Below, in pieces: positions 44,201 to 59,200 of a DNA stretch of 64,000 nucleotides. The stretch spans positions 124,001 to 188,000 of the forward strand of contig JBLDXI010000066.1 of NCBI GenBank assembly GCA_047495785.1, read 5' to 3'. A program made the position numbers and the translations under genes. The number at the start of each line of letters is the position of its first letter. Positions within the stretch are counted from its first letter, which is position 1. The notes beneath the pieces were generated by a model. The model saw nothing but the letters and a program-made list of their open reading frames with translations, was not told where the DNA came from and did not search any database. Source of the DNA: Lepidodermella squamata (Eukaryota; Gastrotricha).

Positions 44201-47200
44201 GCGCTCAACCTTCCAAGAAACGGCTTTGGGTAAGTTGCCGGAGATTTAGCTTTCGCATACTGATTGTTTTCTTTTCATAAAACAGCCGTCTGTACCGACT
44301 GCGGTGGCGAAAACCAGCAATGCCAGGAGAACAACAAGTGCACGTGCAAGCCTGGATGGGAAGGCCACGGGTGTAACACACCGATAGGTAGGCTGCGTTT
44401 TGTTACTTGAATACCTCGACGGATCGCCAGAGCCTAGAAGGACAATTTCTGTGAAATTCTTGATTATGGGGGTTTGGTAAATTTTGAAATGCTGATTTGT
44501 TGGCGAAATTCCAAAATTAATTGAACATGAATTCAGTCATAGTTTCCGTAGCGAAAAATCCACTATTATTATTTTCTGCATTTTACTGCTGAATTCGTAC
44601 GCATTTAATGAGATGAAAAACCGGGAAAACCCTAGGGAAATGATGTATCGCGTTCAAATGAAGGACGCCAAAATCACACCTTACCTCGGCGCTTACTAAC
44701 ATTTTGTTTGTAATGTACAGCCTCGTGTAAAAATTGCACTAGTCCGAACCAACGATGCCTGCCGGGCAACACGTGTACATGCGTGGCTCCTGCGAAGCAA
44801 TCATGCCACCCGCCCAACAAATGCAACATTTGGGTCATCCGGCCTCTCTGCCAATTCGCAACCTGCAACGCTATTCGCCATCGAGATGACTGCGTAATCA
44901 GCGAAACTGAGCCAGATCCCGAGTTGAAGCAAGACTTCCACTGGAAGAAGATCAGTGGCCTGACAGGCAGTTGCATTTCGTTTGAATCCGTCAACAAGCC
45001 GAACTTTGTCCTGCGTCACTCAAACTTTAAGCTGTTTCTTACGTGGTACGATGGCAATCAGGGGATTGCTGCTGATGCGACGTTCTGCGAAAAGCAGCTG
45101 GGTTCCGGCATTGGCTACGAATCTGTTAACTATCCCGGCTACTTCATTCACGTCGATGCCAACAACGAACTCTTCATTCGCCAGAATGCAACGTCGTTGA
45201 GTTTTCCCTCGCGCTCAACCTTCCAAGAAACGGCTTTGGGTAAGTTGCCGGAGATTTAGCTTTCGCATACTGATTGTTTTCTTTTCATAAAACAGCCGTC
45301 TGTACCGACTGCGGTGGCGAAAACCAGCAATGCCTGGAGAACAACAAGTGCACGTGCAAGCCTGGATGGGAAGGCCACGGGTGTAACACACCGATAGGTA
45401 GGCTGCGTTTTGTTACTTGAATACCTCGACGGATCGCCAGAGCCTAGAAGGACAATTTCTGTGAAATTCTTGATTATGGGGGTTTGGTAAATTTTGAAAT
45501 GCTGATTTGTTGGCGAAATTCCAAAATTAATTGAACATGAATTCAGTCATAGTTTCGGTAGCAAAAATTCCACTATTATTATTTTCTGCATTTTACTGCT
45601 GAATTCGTACGCATTTAATGAGATGAAAAACCGGGAAAACCCTAGGGAAATGATGTATCGCGTTCAAATGAAGGACGCCAAAATCACACCTTACCTCGGC
45701 GTTTACTAACATTTTGTTTGTATTGAACAGCCTCGTGTAAAAATTGCACTAGTCCGAACCAACGATGCCTGCCGGGCAACACGTGTACATGCGTGGCTAT
45801 TGCGAAGCAATCATGCCACCCGCCCAACAAATGCAACATTTGGGTCATCCGGCCTCTCTGCCAATTCGCAACCTGCAACGCTATTCGCCATCGAGATGAC
45901 TGCGTAATCAGCGAAACTGAGCCAGATCCCGAGTTGAAGCAAGACTTCCACTGGAAGAAGATCAGTGGCCTGACAGGCAGTTGCATTTCGTTTGAATCCG
46001 TCAACAAGCCGAACTTTGTCCTGCGTCACTCAAACTTTAAGCTGTTTCTTACGTGGTACGATGGCAATCAGGGGCTTGCTGCTGATGCGACGTTCTGCGA
46101 AAAGCAGCTGGGTTCCGGCATTGGCTACGAATCTGTTAACTATCCCGGCTACTTCATTCACGTCGATGCCAACAACGAACTCTTCATTCGCCAGAATGCA
46201 ACGTCGTTGAATTTTCCCTCGCGCTCAACCTTCCAAGAAACGGCTTTGGGTAAGTTGCCGGAGATTTAGCTTTCGCATACTGATTGTTTTCTTTTCATAA
46301 AACAGCCGTCTGTACCGACTGCGGTGGCGAAAACCAGCAATGCCTGGAGAACAACAAGTGCACGTGCAAGCCTGGATGGGAAGGCCACGGGTGTAACACA
46401 CCGATAGGTAGGCTGCGTTTTGTTACTTGAATACCTCGACGGATCGCCAGAGCCTAGAAGGACAATTTCTGTGAAATTCTTGATTATGGGGGTTTGGTAA
46501 ATTTTGAAATGCTGATTTGTTGGCGAAATTCCAAAATTAATTGAACATGAATTCAGTCATAGTTTCGGTAGCAAAAAATCCACTATTATTATTTTCTGCA
46601 TTTTACTGCTGAATTCGTACGCATTTAATGAGATGAAAAACCGGGAAAACCCTAGGGAAATGATGTATCGCGTTCAAATGAAGGACGCCAAAATCACACC
46701 TTACCTCGGCGTTTACTAACATTTTGTTTGTAATGTACAGCCTCGTGTAAAAATTGCACTAGTCCGAACCAACGATGCCTGCCGGGCAACACGTGTACAT
46801 GCGTGGCTCCTGCGAAGCAATCATGCCACCCGCCCAACAAATGCAACATTTGGGTCATCCGGCCTCTCTGCCAATTCGCAACCTGCAACGCTATTCGCCA
46901 TCGAGATGACTGCGTAATCAGCGAAACTGAGCCAGATCCCGAGTTGAAGCAAGACTTCCACTGGAAGAAGATCAGTGGCCTGACAGGCAGTTGCATTTCG
47001 TTTGAATCCGTCAACAAGCCGAACTTTGTCCTGCGTCACTCAAACTTTAAGCTGTTTCTTACGTGGTACGATGGCAATCAGGGGCTTGCTGCTGATGCGA
47101 CGTTCTGCGAAAAGCAGCTGGGTTCCGGCATTGGCTACGAATCTGTTAACTATCCCGGCTACTTCATTCACGTCGATGCCAACAACGAACTCTTCATTCG

Positions 47201-50200
47201 CCAGAATGCAACGTCGTTGAATTTTCCCTCGCGCTCAACCTTCCAAGAAACGGCTTTGGGTAAGTTGCCGGAGATTTAGCTTTCGCATACTGATTGTTTT
47301 CTTTTCATAAAACAGCCGTCTGTACCGACTGCGGTGGCGAAAACCAGCAATGCCAGGAGAACAACAAGTGCACGTGCAAGCCTGGATGGGAAGGCCACGG
47401 GTGTAACACACCGATAGGTAGGCTGCGTTTTGTTACTTGAATACCTCGACGGATCGCCAGAGCCTAGAAGGACAATTTCTGTGAAATTCTTGATTATGGG
47501 GGTTTGGTAAATTTTGAAATGCTGATTTGTTGGCGAAATTCCAAAATTAATTGAACATGAATTCAGTCATAGTTTCGGTAGCAAAAAATCCACTATTATT
47601 ATTTTCTGCATTTTACTGCTGAATTCGTACGCATTTAATGAGATGAAAAACCGGGAAAACCCTAGGGAAATGATGTATCGCGTTCAAATGAAGGACGCCA
47701 AAATCACACCTTACCTCGGCGTTTACTAACATTTTGTTTGTAATGTACAGCCTCGTGTAAAAATTGCACTAGTCCGAACCAACGATGCCTGCCGGGCAAC
47801 ACGTGTACATGCGTGGCTCCTGCGAAGCAATCATGCCACCCGCCCAACAAATGCAACATTTGGGTCATCCGGCCTCTCTGCCAATTCGCAACCTGCAACG
47901 CTATTCGCCATCGAGATGACTGCGTAATCAGCGAAACTGAGCCAGATCCCGAGTTGAAGCAAGACTTCCACTGGAAGAAGATCAGTGGCCTGACAGGCAG
48001 TTGCATTTCGTTTGAATCCGTCAACAAGCCGAACTTTGTCCTGCGTCACTCAAACTTTAAGCTGTTTCTTACGTGGTACGATGGCAATCAGGGGCTTGCT
48101 GCTGATGCGACGTTCTGCGAAAGGCAGCTGGGTTCCGGCATTGGCTACGAATCTGTTAACTATCCCGGCTACTTCATTCACGTCGATGCCAACAACGAAC
48201 TCTTCATTCGCCAGAATGCAACGTCGTTGAGTTTTCCCTCGCGCTCAACCTTCCAAGAAACGGCTTTGGGTAAGTTGCCGGAGATTTAGCTTTCGCATAC
48301 TGATTGTTTTCTTTTCATAAAACAGCCGTCTGTACCGACTGCGGTGGCGAAAACCAGCAATGCCAGGAGAACAACAAGTGCACGTGCAAGCCTGGATGGG
48401 AAGGCCACGGGTGTAACACACCGATAGGTAGGCTGCGTTTTGTTACTTGAATACCTCGACGGATCGCCAGAGCCTAGAAGGACAATTTCTGTGAAATTCT
48501 TGATTATGGGGGTTTGGTAAATTTTGAAATGCTGATTTGTTGGCGAAATTCCAAAATTAATTGAACATGAATTCAGTCATAGTTTCGGTAGCAAAAAATC
48601 CACTATTATTATTTTCTGCATTTTACTGCTGAATTCGTACGCATTTAATGAGATGAAAAACCGGGAAAACCCTAGGGAAATGATGTATCGCGTTCAAATG
48701 AAGGACGCCAAAATCACACCTTACCTCGGCGTTTACTAACATTTTGTTTGTAATGTACAGCCTCGTGTAAAAATTGCACTAGTCCGAACCAACGATGCCT
48801 GCCGGGCAACACGTGTACATGCGTGGCTCCTGCGAAGCAATCATGCCACCCGCCCAACAAATGCAACATTTGGGTCATCCGGCCTCTCTGCCAATTCGCA
48901 ACCTGCAACGCTATTCGCCATCGAGATGACTGCGTAATCAGCGAAACTGAGCCAGATCCCGAGTTGAAGCAAGACTTCCACTGGAAGAAGATCAGTGGCC
49001 TGACAGGCAGTTGCATTTCGTTTGAATCCGTCAACAAGCCGAACTTTGTCCTGCGTCACTCAAACTTTAAGCTGTTTCTTACGTGGTACGATGGCAATCA
49101 GGGGCTTGCTGCTGATGCGACGTTCTGCGAAAAGCAGCTGGGTTCCGGCATTGGCTACGAATCTGTTAACTATCCCGGCTACTTCATTCACGTCGATGCC
49201 AACAACGAACTCTTCATTCGCCAGAATGCAACGTCGTTGAATTTTCCCTCGCGCTCAACCTTCCAAGAAACGGCTTTGGGTAAGTTGCCGGAGATTTAGC
49301 TTTCGCATACTGATTGTTTTCTTTTCATAAAACAGCCGTCTGTACCGACTGCGGTGGCGAAAACCAGCAATGCCAGGAGAACAACAAGTGCACGTGCAAG
49401 CCTGGATGGGAAGGCCACGGGTGTAACACACCGATAGGTAGGCTGCGTTTTGTTACTTGAATACCTCGACGGATCGCCAGAGCCTAGAAGGACAATTTCT
49501 GTGAAATTCTTGATTATGGGGGTTTGGTAAATTTTGAAATGCTGATTTGTTGGCGAAATTCCAAAATTAATTGAACATGAATTCAGTCATAGTTTCGGTA
49601 GCAAAAAATCCACTATTATTATTTTCTGCATTTTACTGCTGAATTCGTACGCATTTAATGAGATGAAAAACCGGGAAAACCCTAGGGAAATGATGTATCG
49701 CGTTCAAATGAAGGACGCCAAAATCACACCTTACCTCGGCGTTTACTAACATTTTGTTTGTAATGTACAGCCTCGTGTAAAAATTGCACTAGTCCGAACC
49801 AACGATGCCTGCCGGGCAACACGTGTACATGCGTGGCTCCTGCGAAGCAATCATGCCACCCGCCCAACAAATGCAACATTTGGGTCATCCGGCCTCTCTG
49901 CCAATTCGCAACCTGCAACGCTATTCGCCATCGAGATGACTGCGTAATCAGCGAAACTGAGCCAGATCCCGAGTTGAAGCAAGACTTCCACTGGAAGAAG
50001 ATCAGTGGCCTGACAGGCAGTTGCATTTCGTTTGAATCCGTCAACAAGCCGAACTTTGTCCTGCGTCACTCAAACTTTAAGCTGTTTCTTACGTGGTACG
50101 ATGGCAATCAGGGGCTTGCTGCTGATGCGACGTTCTGCGAAAAGCAGCTGGGTTCCGGCATTGGCTACGAATCTGTTAACTATCCCGGCTACTTCATTCA

Positions 50201-53200
50201 CGTCGATGCCAACAACGAACTCTTCATTCGCCAGAATGCAACGTCGTTGAATTTTCCCTCGCGCTCAACCTTCCAAGAAACGGCTTTGGGTAAGTTGCCG
50301 GAGATTTAGCTTTCGCATACTGATTGTTTTCTTTTCATAAAACAGCCGTCTGTACCGACTGCGGTGGCGAAAACCAGCAATGCCAGGAGAACAACAAGTG
50401 CACGTGCAAGCCTGGATGGGAAGGCCACGGGTGTAACACACCGATAGGTAGGCTGCGTTTTGTTACTTGAATACCTCGACGGATCGCCAGAGCCTAGAAG
50501 GACAATTTCTGTGAAATTCTTGATTATGGGGGTTTGGTAAATTTTGAAATGCTGATTTGTTGGCGAAATTCCAAAATTAATTGAACATGAATTCAGTCAT
50601 AGTTTCGGTAGCAAAAAATCCACTATTATTATTTTCTGCATTTTACTGCTGAATTCGTACGCATTTAATGAGATGAAAAACCGGGAAAACCCTAGGGAAA
50701 TGATGTATCGCGTTCAAATGAAGGACGCCAAAATCACACCTTACCTCGGCGTTTACTAACATTTTGTTTGTAATGTACAGCCTCGTGTAAAAATTGCACT
50801 AGTCCGAACCAACGATGCCTGCCGGGCAACACGTGTACATGCGTGGCTCCTGCGAAGCAATCATGCCACCCGCCCAACAAATGCAACATTTGGGTCATCC
50901 GGCCTCTCTGCCAATTCGCAACCTGCAACGCTATTCGCCATCGAGATGACTGCGTAATCAGCGAAACTGAGCCAGATCCCGAGTTGAAGCAAGACTTCCA
51001 CTGGAAGAAGATCAGTGGCCTGACAGGCAGTTGCATTTCGTTTGAATCCGTCAACAAGCCGAACTTTGTCCTGCGTCACTCAAACTTTAAGCTGTTTCTT
51101 ACGTGGTACGATGGCAATCAGGGGCTTGCTGCTGATGCGACGTTCTGCGAAAAGCAGCTGGGTTCCGGCATTGGCTACGAATCTGTTAACTATCCCGGCT
51201 ACTTCATTCACGTCGATGCCAACAACGAACTCTTCATTCGCCAGAATGCAACGTCGTTGAATTTTCCCTCGCGCTCAACCTTCCAAGAAACGGCTTTGGG
51301 TAAGTTGCCGGAGATTTAGCTTTCGCATACTGATTGTTTTCTTTTCATAAAACAGCCGTCTGTACCGACTGCGGTGGCGAAAACCAGCAATGCCAGGAGA
51401 ACAACAAGTGCACGTGCAAGCCTGGATGGGAAGGCCACGGGTGTAACACACCGATAGGTAGGCTGCGTTTTGTTACTTGAATACCTCGACGGATCGCCAG
51501 AGCCTAGAAGGACAATTTCTGTGAAATTCTTGATTATGGGGGTTTGGTAAATTTTGAAATGCTGATTTGTTGGCGAAATTCCAAAATTAATTGAACATGA
51601 ATTCAGTCATAGTTTCGGTAGCAAAAATTCCACTATTATTATTTTCTGCATTTTACTGCTGAATTCGTACGCATTTAATGAGATGAAAAACCGGGAAAAC
51701 CCTAGGGAAATGATGTATCGCGTTCAAATGAAGGACGCCAAAATCACACCTTACCTCGGCGTTTACTAACATTTTGTTTGTATTGAACAGCCTCGTGTAA
51801 AAATTGCACTAGTCCGAACCAACGATGCCTGCCGGGCAACACGTGTACATGCGTGGCTATTGCGAAGCAATCATGCCACCCGCCCAACAAATGCAACATT
51901 TGGGTCATCCGGCCTCTCTGCCAATTCGCAACCTGCAACGCTATTCGCCATCGAGATGACTGCGTAATCAGCGAAACTGAGCCAGATCCCGAGTTGAAGC
52001 AAGACTTCCACTGGAAGAAGATCAGTGGCCTGACAGGCAGTTGCATTTCGTTTGAATCCGTCAACAAGCCGAACTTTGTCCTGCGTCACTCAAACTTTAA
52101 GCTGTTTCTTACGTGGTACGATGGCAATCAGGGGCTCGCTGCTGATGCGACGTTCTGCGAAAGGCAGCTGGGTTCCGGCATTGGCTACGAATCTGTCAAC
52201 TATCCCGGCTACTTCATTCACGTCGATGCCAACAACGAACTCTTCATTCGCCAGAATGCAACGTCGTTGAATTTTCCCTCGCGCTCAACCTTCCAAGAAA
52301 CGGCTTTGGGTAAGTTGCCGGAGATTTAGCTTTCGCATACTGATTGTTTTCTTTTCATAAAACAGCCGTCTGTACCGACTGCGGTGGCGAAAACCAGCAA
52401 TGCCAGGAGAACAACAAGTGCACGTGCAAGCCTGGATGGGAAGGCCACGGGTGTAACACACCGATAGGTAGGCTGCGTTTTGTTACTTGAATACCTCGAC
52501 GGATCGCCAGAGCCTAGAAGGACAATTTCTGTGAAATTCTTGATTATGGGGGTTTGGTAAATTTTGAAATGCTGATTTGTTGGCGAAATTCCAAAATTAA
52601 TTGAACATGAATTCAGTCATAGTTTCCGTAGCGAAAAATCCACTATTATTATTTTCTGCATTTTACTGCTGAATTCGTACGCATTTAATGAGATGAAAAA
52701 CCGGGAAAACCCTAGGGAAATGATGTATCGCGTTCAAATGAAGGACGCCAAAATCACACCTTACCTCGGCGTTTACTAACATTTTGTTTGTAATGTACAG
52801 CCTCGTGTAAAAATTGCACTAGTCCGAACCAACGATGCCTGCCGGGCAACACGTGTACATGCGTGGCTCCTGCGAAGCAATCATGCCACCCGCCCAACAA
52901 ATGCAACATTTGGGTCATCCGGCCTCTCTGCCAATTCGCAACCTGCAACGCTATTCGCCATCGAGATGACTGCGTAATCAGCGAAACTGAGCCAGATCCC
53001 GAGTTGAAGCAAGACTTCCACTGGAAGAAGATCAGTGGCCTGACAGGCAGTTGCATTTCGTTTGAATCCGTCAACAAGCCGAACTTTGTCCTGCGTCACT
53101 CAAACTTTAAGCTGTTTCTTACGTGGTACGATGGCAATCAGGGGCTTGCTGCTGATGCGACGTTCTGCGAAAAGCAGCTGGGTTCCGGCATTGGCTACGA

Positions 53201-56200
53201 ATCTGTTAACTATCCCGGCTACTTCATTCACGTCGATGCCAACAACGAACTCTTCATTCGCCAGAATGCAACGTCGTTGAATTTTCCCTCGCGCTCAACC
53301 TTCCAAGAAACGGCTTTGGGTAAGTTGCCGGAGATTTAGCTTTCGCATACTGATTGTTTTCTTTTCATAAAACAGCCGTCTGTACCGACTGCGGTGGCGA
53401 AAACCAGCAATGCCAGGAGAACAACAAGTGCACGTGCAAGCCTGGATGGGAAGGCCACGGGTGTAACACACCGATAGGTAGGCTGCGTTTTGTTACTTGA
53501 ATACCTCGACGGATCGCCAGAGCCTAGAAGGACAATTTCTGTGAAATTCTTGATTATGGGGGTTTGGTAAATTTTGAAATGCTGATTTGTTGGCGAAATT
53601 CCAAAATTAATTGAACATGAATTCAGTCATAGTTTCGGTAGCAAAAAATCCACTATTATTATTTTCTGCATTTTACTGCTGAATTCGTACGCATTTAATG
53701 AGATGAAAAACCGGGAAAACCCTAGGGAAATGATGTATCGCGTTCAAATGAAGGACGCCAAAATCACACCTTACCTCGGCGTTTACTAACATTTTGTTTG
53801 TATTGAACAGCCTCGTGTAAAAATTGCACTAGTCCGAACCAACGATGCCTGCCGGGCAACACGTGTACATGCGTGGCTATTGCGAAGCAATCATGCCACC
53901 CGCCCAACAAATGCAACATTTGGGTCATCCGGCCTCTCTGCCAATTCGCAACCTGCAACGCTATTCGCCATCGAGATGACTGCGTAATCAGCGAAACTGA
54001 GCCAGATCCCGAGTTGAAGCAAGACTTCCACTGGAAGAAGATCAGTGGCCTGACAGGCAGTTGCATTTCGTTTGAATCCGTCAACAAGCCGAACTTTGTC
54101 CTGCGTCACTCAAACTTTAAGCTGTTTCTTACGTGGTACGATGGCAATCAGGGGCTCGCTGCTGATGCGACGTTCTGCGAAAGGCAGCTGGGTTCCGGCA
54201 TTGGCTACGAATCTGTCAACTATCCCGGCTACTTCATTCACGTCGATGCCAACAACGAACTCTTCATTCGCCAGAATGCAACGTCGTTGAATTTTCCCTC
54301 GCGCTCAACCTTCCAAGAAACGGCTTTGGGTAAGTTGCCGGAGATTTAGCTTTCGCATACTGATTGTTTTCTTTTCATAAAACAGCCGTCTGTACCGACT
54401 GCGGTGGCGAAAACCAGCAATGCCAGGAGAACAACAAGTGCACGTGCAAGCCTGGATGGGAAGGCCACGGGTGTAACACACCGATAGGTAGGCTGCGTTT
54501 TGTTACTTGAATACCTCGACGGATCGCCAGAGCCTAGAAGGACAATTTCTGTGAAATTCTTGATTATGGGGGTTTGGTAAATTTTGAAATGCTGATTTGT
54601 TGGCGAAATTCCAAAATTAATTGAACATGAATTCAGTCATAGTTTCCGTAGCGAAAAATCCACTATTATTATTTTCTGCATTTTACTGCTGAATTCGTAC
54701 GCATTTAATGAGATGAAAAACCGGGAAAACCCTAGGGAAATGATGTATCGCGTTCAAATGAAGGACGCCAAAATCACACCTTACCTCGGCGCTTACTAAC
54801 ATTTTGTTTGTAATGTACAGCCTCGTGTAAAAATTGCACTAGTCCGAACCAACGATGCCTGCCGGGCAACACGTGTACATGCGTGGCTCCTGCGAAGCAA
54901 TCATGCCACCCGCCCAACAAATGCAACATTTGGGTCATCCGGCCTCTCTGCCAATTCGCAACCTGCAACGCTATTCGCCATCGAGATGACTGCGTAATCA
55001 GCGAAACTGAGCCAGATCCCGAGTTGAAGCAAGACTTCCACTGGAAGAAGATCAGTGGCCTGACAGGCAGTTGCATTTCGTTTGAATCCGTCAACAAGCC
55101 GAACTTTGTCCTGCGTCACTCAAACTTTAAGCTGTTTCTTACGTGGTACGATGGCAATCAGGGGCTTGCTGCTGATGCGACGTTCTGCGAAAAGCAGCTG
55201 GGTTCCGGCATTGGCTACGAATCTGTTAACTATCCCGGCTACTTCATTCACGTCGATGCCAACAACGAACTCTTCATTCGCCAGAATGCAACGTCGTTGA
55301 ATTTTCCCTCGCGCTCAACCTTCCAAGAAACGGCTTTGGGTAAGTTGCCGGAGATTTAGCTTTCGCATACTGATTGTTTTCTTTTCATAAAACAGCCGTC
55401 TGTACCGACTGCGGTGGCGAAAACCAGCAATGCCAGGAGAACAACAAGTGCACGTGCAAGCCTGGATGGGAAGGCCACGGGTGTAACACACCGATAGGTA
55501 GGCTGCGTTTTGTTACTTGAATACCTCGACGGATCGCCAGAGCCTAGAAGGACAATTTCTGTGAAATTCTTGATTATGGGGGTTTGGTAAATTTTGAAAT
55601 GCTGATTTGTTGGCGAAATTCCAAAATTAATTGAACATGAATTCAGTCATAGTTTCGGTAGCAAAAATTCCACTATTATTATTTTCTGCATTTTACTGCT
55701 GAATTCGTACGCATTTAATGAGATGAAAAACCGGGAAAACCCTAGGGAAATGATGTATCGCGTTCAAATGAAGGACGCCAAAATCACACCTTACCTCGGC
55801 GCTTACTAACATTTTGTTTGTAATGTACAGCCTCGTGTAAAAATTGCACTAGTCCGAACCAACGATGCCTGCCGGGCAACACGTGTACATGCGTGGCTAT
55901 TGCGAAGCAATCATGCCACCCGCCCAACAAATGCAACATTTGGGTCATCCGGCCTCTCTGCCAATTCGCAACCTGCAACGCTATTCGCCATCGAGATGAC
56001 TGCGTAATCAGCGAAACTGAGCCAGATCCCGAGTTGAAGCAAGACTTCCACTGGAAGAAGATCAGTGGCCTGACAGGCAGTTGCATTTCGTTTGAATCCG
56101 TCAACAAGCCGAACTTTGTCCTGCGTCACTCAAACTTTAAGCTGTTTCTTACGTGGTACGATGGCAATCAGGGGCTCGCTGCTGATGCGACGTTCTGCGA

Positions 56201-59200
56201 AAGGCAGCTGGGTTCCGGCATTGGCTACGAATCTGTCAACTATCCCGGCTACTTCATTCACGTCGATGCCAACAACGAACTCTTCATTCGCCAGAATGCA
56301 ACGTCGTTGAATTTTCCCTCGCGCTCAACCTTCCAAGAAACGGCTTTGGGTAAGTTGCCGGAGATTTAGCTTTCGCATACTGATTGTTTTCTTTTCATAA
56401 AACAGCCGTCTGTACCGACTGCGGTGGCGAAAACCAGCAATGCCAGGAGAACAACAAGTGCACGTGCAAGCCTGGATGGGAAGGCCACGGGTGTAACACA
56501 CCGATAGGTAGGCTGCGTTTTGTTACTTGAATACCTCGACGGATCGCCAGAGCCTAGAAGGACAATTTCTGTGAAATTCTTGATTATGGGGGTTTGGTAA
56601 ATTTTGAAATGCTGATTTGTTGGCGAAATTCCAAAATTAATTGAACATGAATTCAGTCATAGTTTCCGTAGCGAAAAATCCACTATTATTATTTTCTGCA
56701 TTTTACTGCTGAATTCGTACGCATTTAATGAGATGAAAAACCGGGAAAACCCTAGGGAAATGATGTATCGCGTTCAAATGAAGGACGCCAAAATCACACC
56801 TTACCTCGGCGCTTACTAACATTTTGTTTGTAATGTACAGCCTCGTGTAAAAATTGCACTAGTCCGAACCAACGATGCCTGCCGGGCAACACGTGTACAT
56901 GCGTGGCTCCTGCGAAGCAATCATGCCACCCGCCCAACAAATGCAACATTTGGGTCATCCGGCCTCTCTGCCAATTCGCAACCTGCAACGCTATTCGCCA
57001 TCGAGATGACTGCGTAATCAGCGAAACTGAGCCAGATCCCGAGTTGAAGCAAGACTTCCACTGGAAGAAGATCAGTGGCCTGACAGGCAGTTGCATTTCG
57101 TTTGAATCCGTCAACAAGCCGAACTTTGTCCTGCGTCACTCAAACTTTAAGCTGTTTCTTACGTGGTACGATGGCAATCAGGGGATTGCTGCTGATGCGA
57201 CGTTCTGCGAAAAGCAGCTGGGTTCCGGCATTGGCTACGAATCTGTTAACTATCCCGGCTACTTCATTCACGTCGATGCCAACAACGAACTCTTCATTCG
57301 CCAGAATGCAACGTCGTTGAGTTTTCCCTCGCGCTCAACCTTCCAAGAAACGGCTTTGGGTAAGTTGCCGGAGATTTAGCTTTCGCATACTGATTGTTTT
57401 CTTTTCATAAAACAGCCGTCTGTACCGACTGCGGTGGCGAAAACCAGCAATGCCTGGAGAACAACAAGTGCACGTGCAAGCCTGGATGGGAAGGCCACGG
57501 GTGTAACACACCGATAGGTAGGCTGCGTTTTGTTACTTGAATACCTCGACGGATCGCCAGAGCCTAGAAGGACAATTTCTGTGAAATTCTTGATTATGGG
57601 GGTTTGGTAAATTTTGAAATGCTGATTTGTTGGCGAAATTCCAAAATTAATTGAACATGAATTCAGTCATAGTTTCGGTAGCAAAAATTCCACTATTATT
57701 ATTTTCTGCATTTTACTGCTGAATTCGTACGCATTTAATGAGATGAAAAACCGGGAAAACCCTAGGGAAATGATGTATCGCGTTCAAATGAAGGACGCCA
57801 AAATCACACCTTACCTCGGCGTTTACTAACATTTTGTTTGTATTGAACAGCCTCGTGTAAAAATTGCACTAGTCCGAACCAACGATGCCTGCCGGGCAAC
57901 ACGTGTACATGCGTGGCTATTGCGAAGCAATCATGCCACCCGCCCAACAAATGCAACATTTGGGTCATCCGGCCTCTCTGCCAATTCGCAACCTGCAACG
58001 CTATTCGCCATCGAGATGACTGCGTAATCAGCGAAACTGAGCCAGATCCCGAGTTGAAGCAAGACTTCCACTGGAAGAAGATCAGTGGCCTGACAGGCAG
58101 TTGCATTTCGTTTGAATCCGTCAACAAGCCGAACTTTGTCCTGCGTCACTCAAACTTTAAGCTGTTTCTTACGTGGTACGATGGCAATCAGGGGCTCGCT
58201 GCTGATGCGACGTTCTGCGAAAGGCAGCTGGGTTCCGGCATTGGCTACGAATCTGTCAACTATCCCGGCTACTTCATTCACGTCGATGCCAACAACGAAC
58301 TCTTCATTCGCCAGAATGCAACGTCGTTGAATTTTCCCTCGCGCTCAACCTTCCAAGAAACGGCTTTGGGTAAGTTGCCGGAGATTTAGCTTTCGCATAC
58401 TGATTGTTTTCTTTTCATAAAACAGCCGTCTGTACCGACTGCGGTGGCGAAAACCAGCAATGCCAGGAGAACAACAAGTGCACGTGCAAGCCTGGATGGG
58501 AAGGCCACGGGTGTAACACACCGATAGGTAGGCTGCGTTTTGTTACTTGAATACCTCGACGGATCGCCAGAGCCTAGAAGGACAATTTCTGTGAAATTCT
58601 TGATTATGGGGGTTTGGTAAATTTTGAAATGCTGATTTGTTGGCGAAATTCCAAAATTAATTGAACATGAATTCAGTCATAGTTTCGGTAGCAAAAATTC
58701 CACTATTATTATTTTCTGCATTTTACTGCTGAATTCGTACGCATTTAATGAGATGAAAAACCGGGAAAACCCTAGGGAAATGATGTATCGCGTTCAAATG
58801 AAGGACGCCAAAATCACACCTTACCTCGGCGTTTACTAACATTTTGTTTGTATTGAACAGCCTCGTGTAAAAATTGCACTAGTCCGAACCAACGATGCCT
58901 GCCGGGCAACACGTGTACATGCGTGGCTCCTGCGAAGCAATCATGCCACCCGCCCAACAAATGCAACATTTGGGTCATCCGGCCTCTCTGCCAATTCGCA
59001 ACCTGCAACGCTATTCGCCATCGAGATGACTGCGTAATCAGCGAAACTGAGCCAGATCCCGAGTTGAAGCAAGACTTCCACTGGAAGAAGATCAGTGGCC
59101 TGACAGGCAGTTGCATTTCGTTTGAATCCGTCAACAAGCCGAACTTTGTCCTGCGTCACTCAAACTTTAAGCTGTTTCTTACGTGGTACGATGGCAATCA

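Noticed and set aside
44388-44720. A family 1 MITE relic as origin of the 333-nt array intron
   Set aside because: It shares only short phrases such as AACCGGGAAAACCC with the element interior and lacks both termini; too weak to call.
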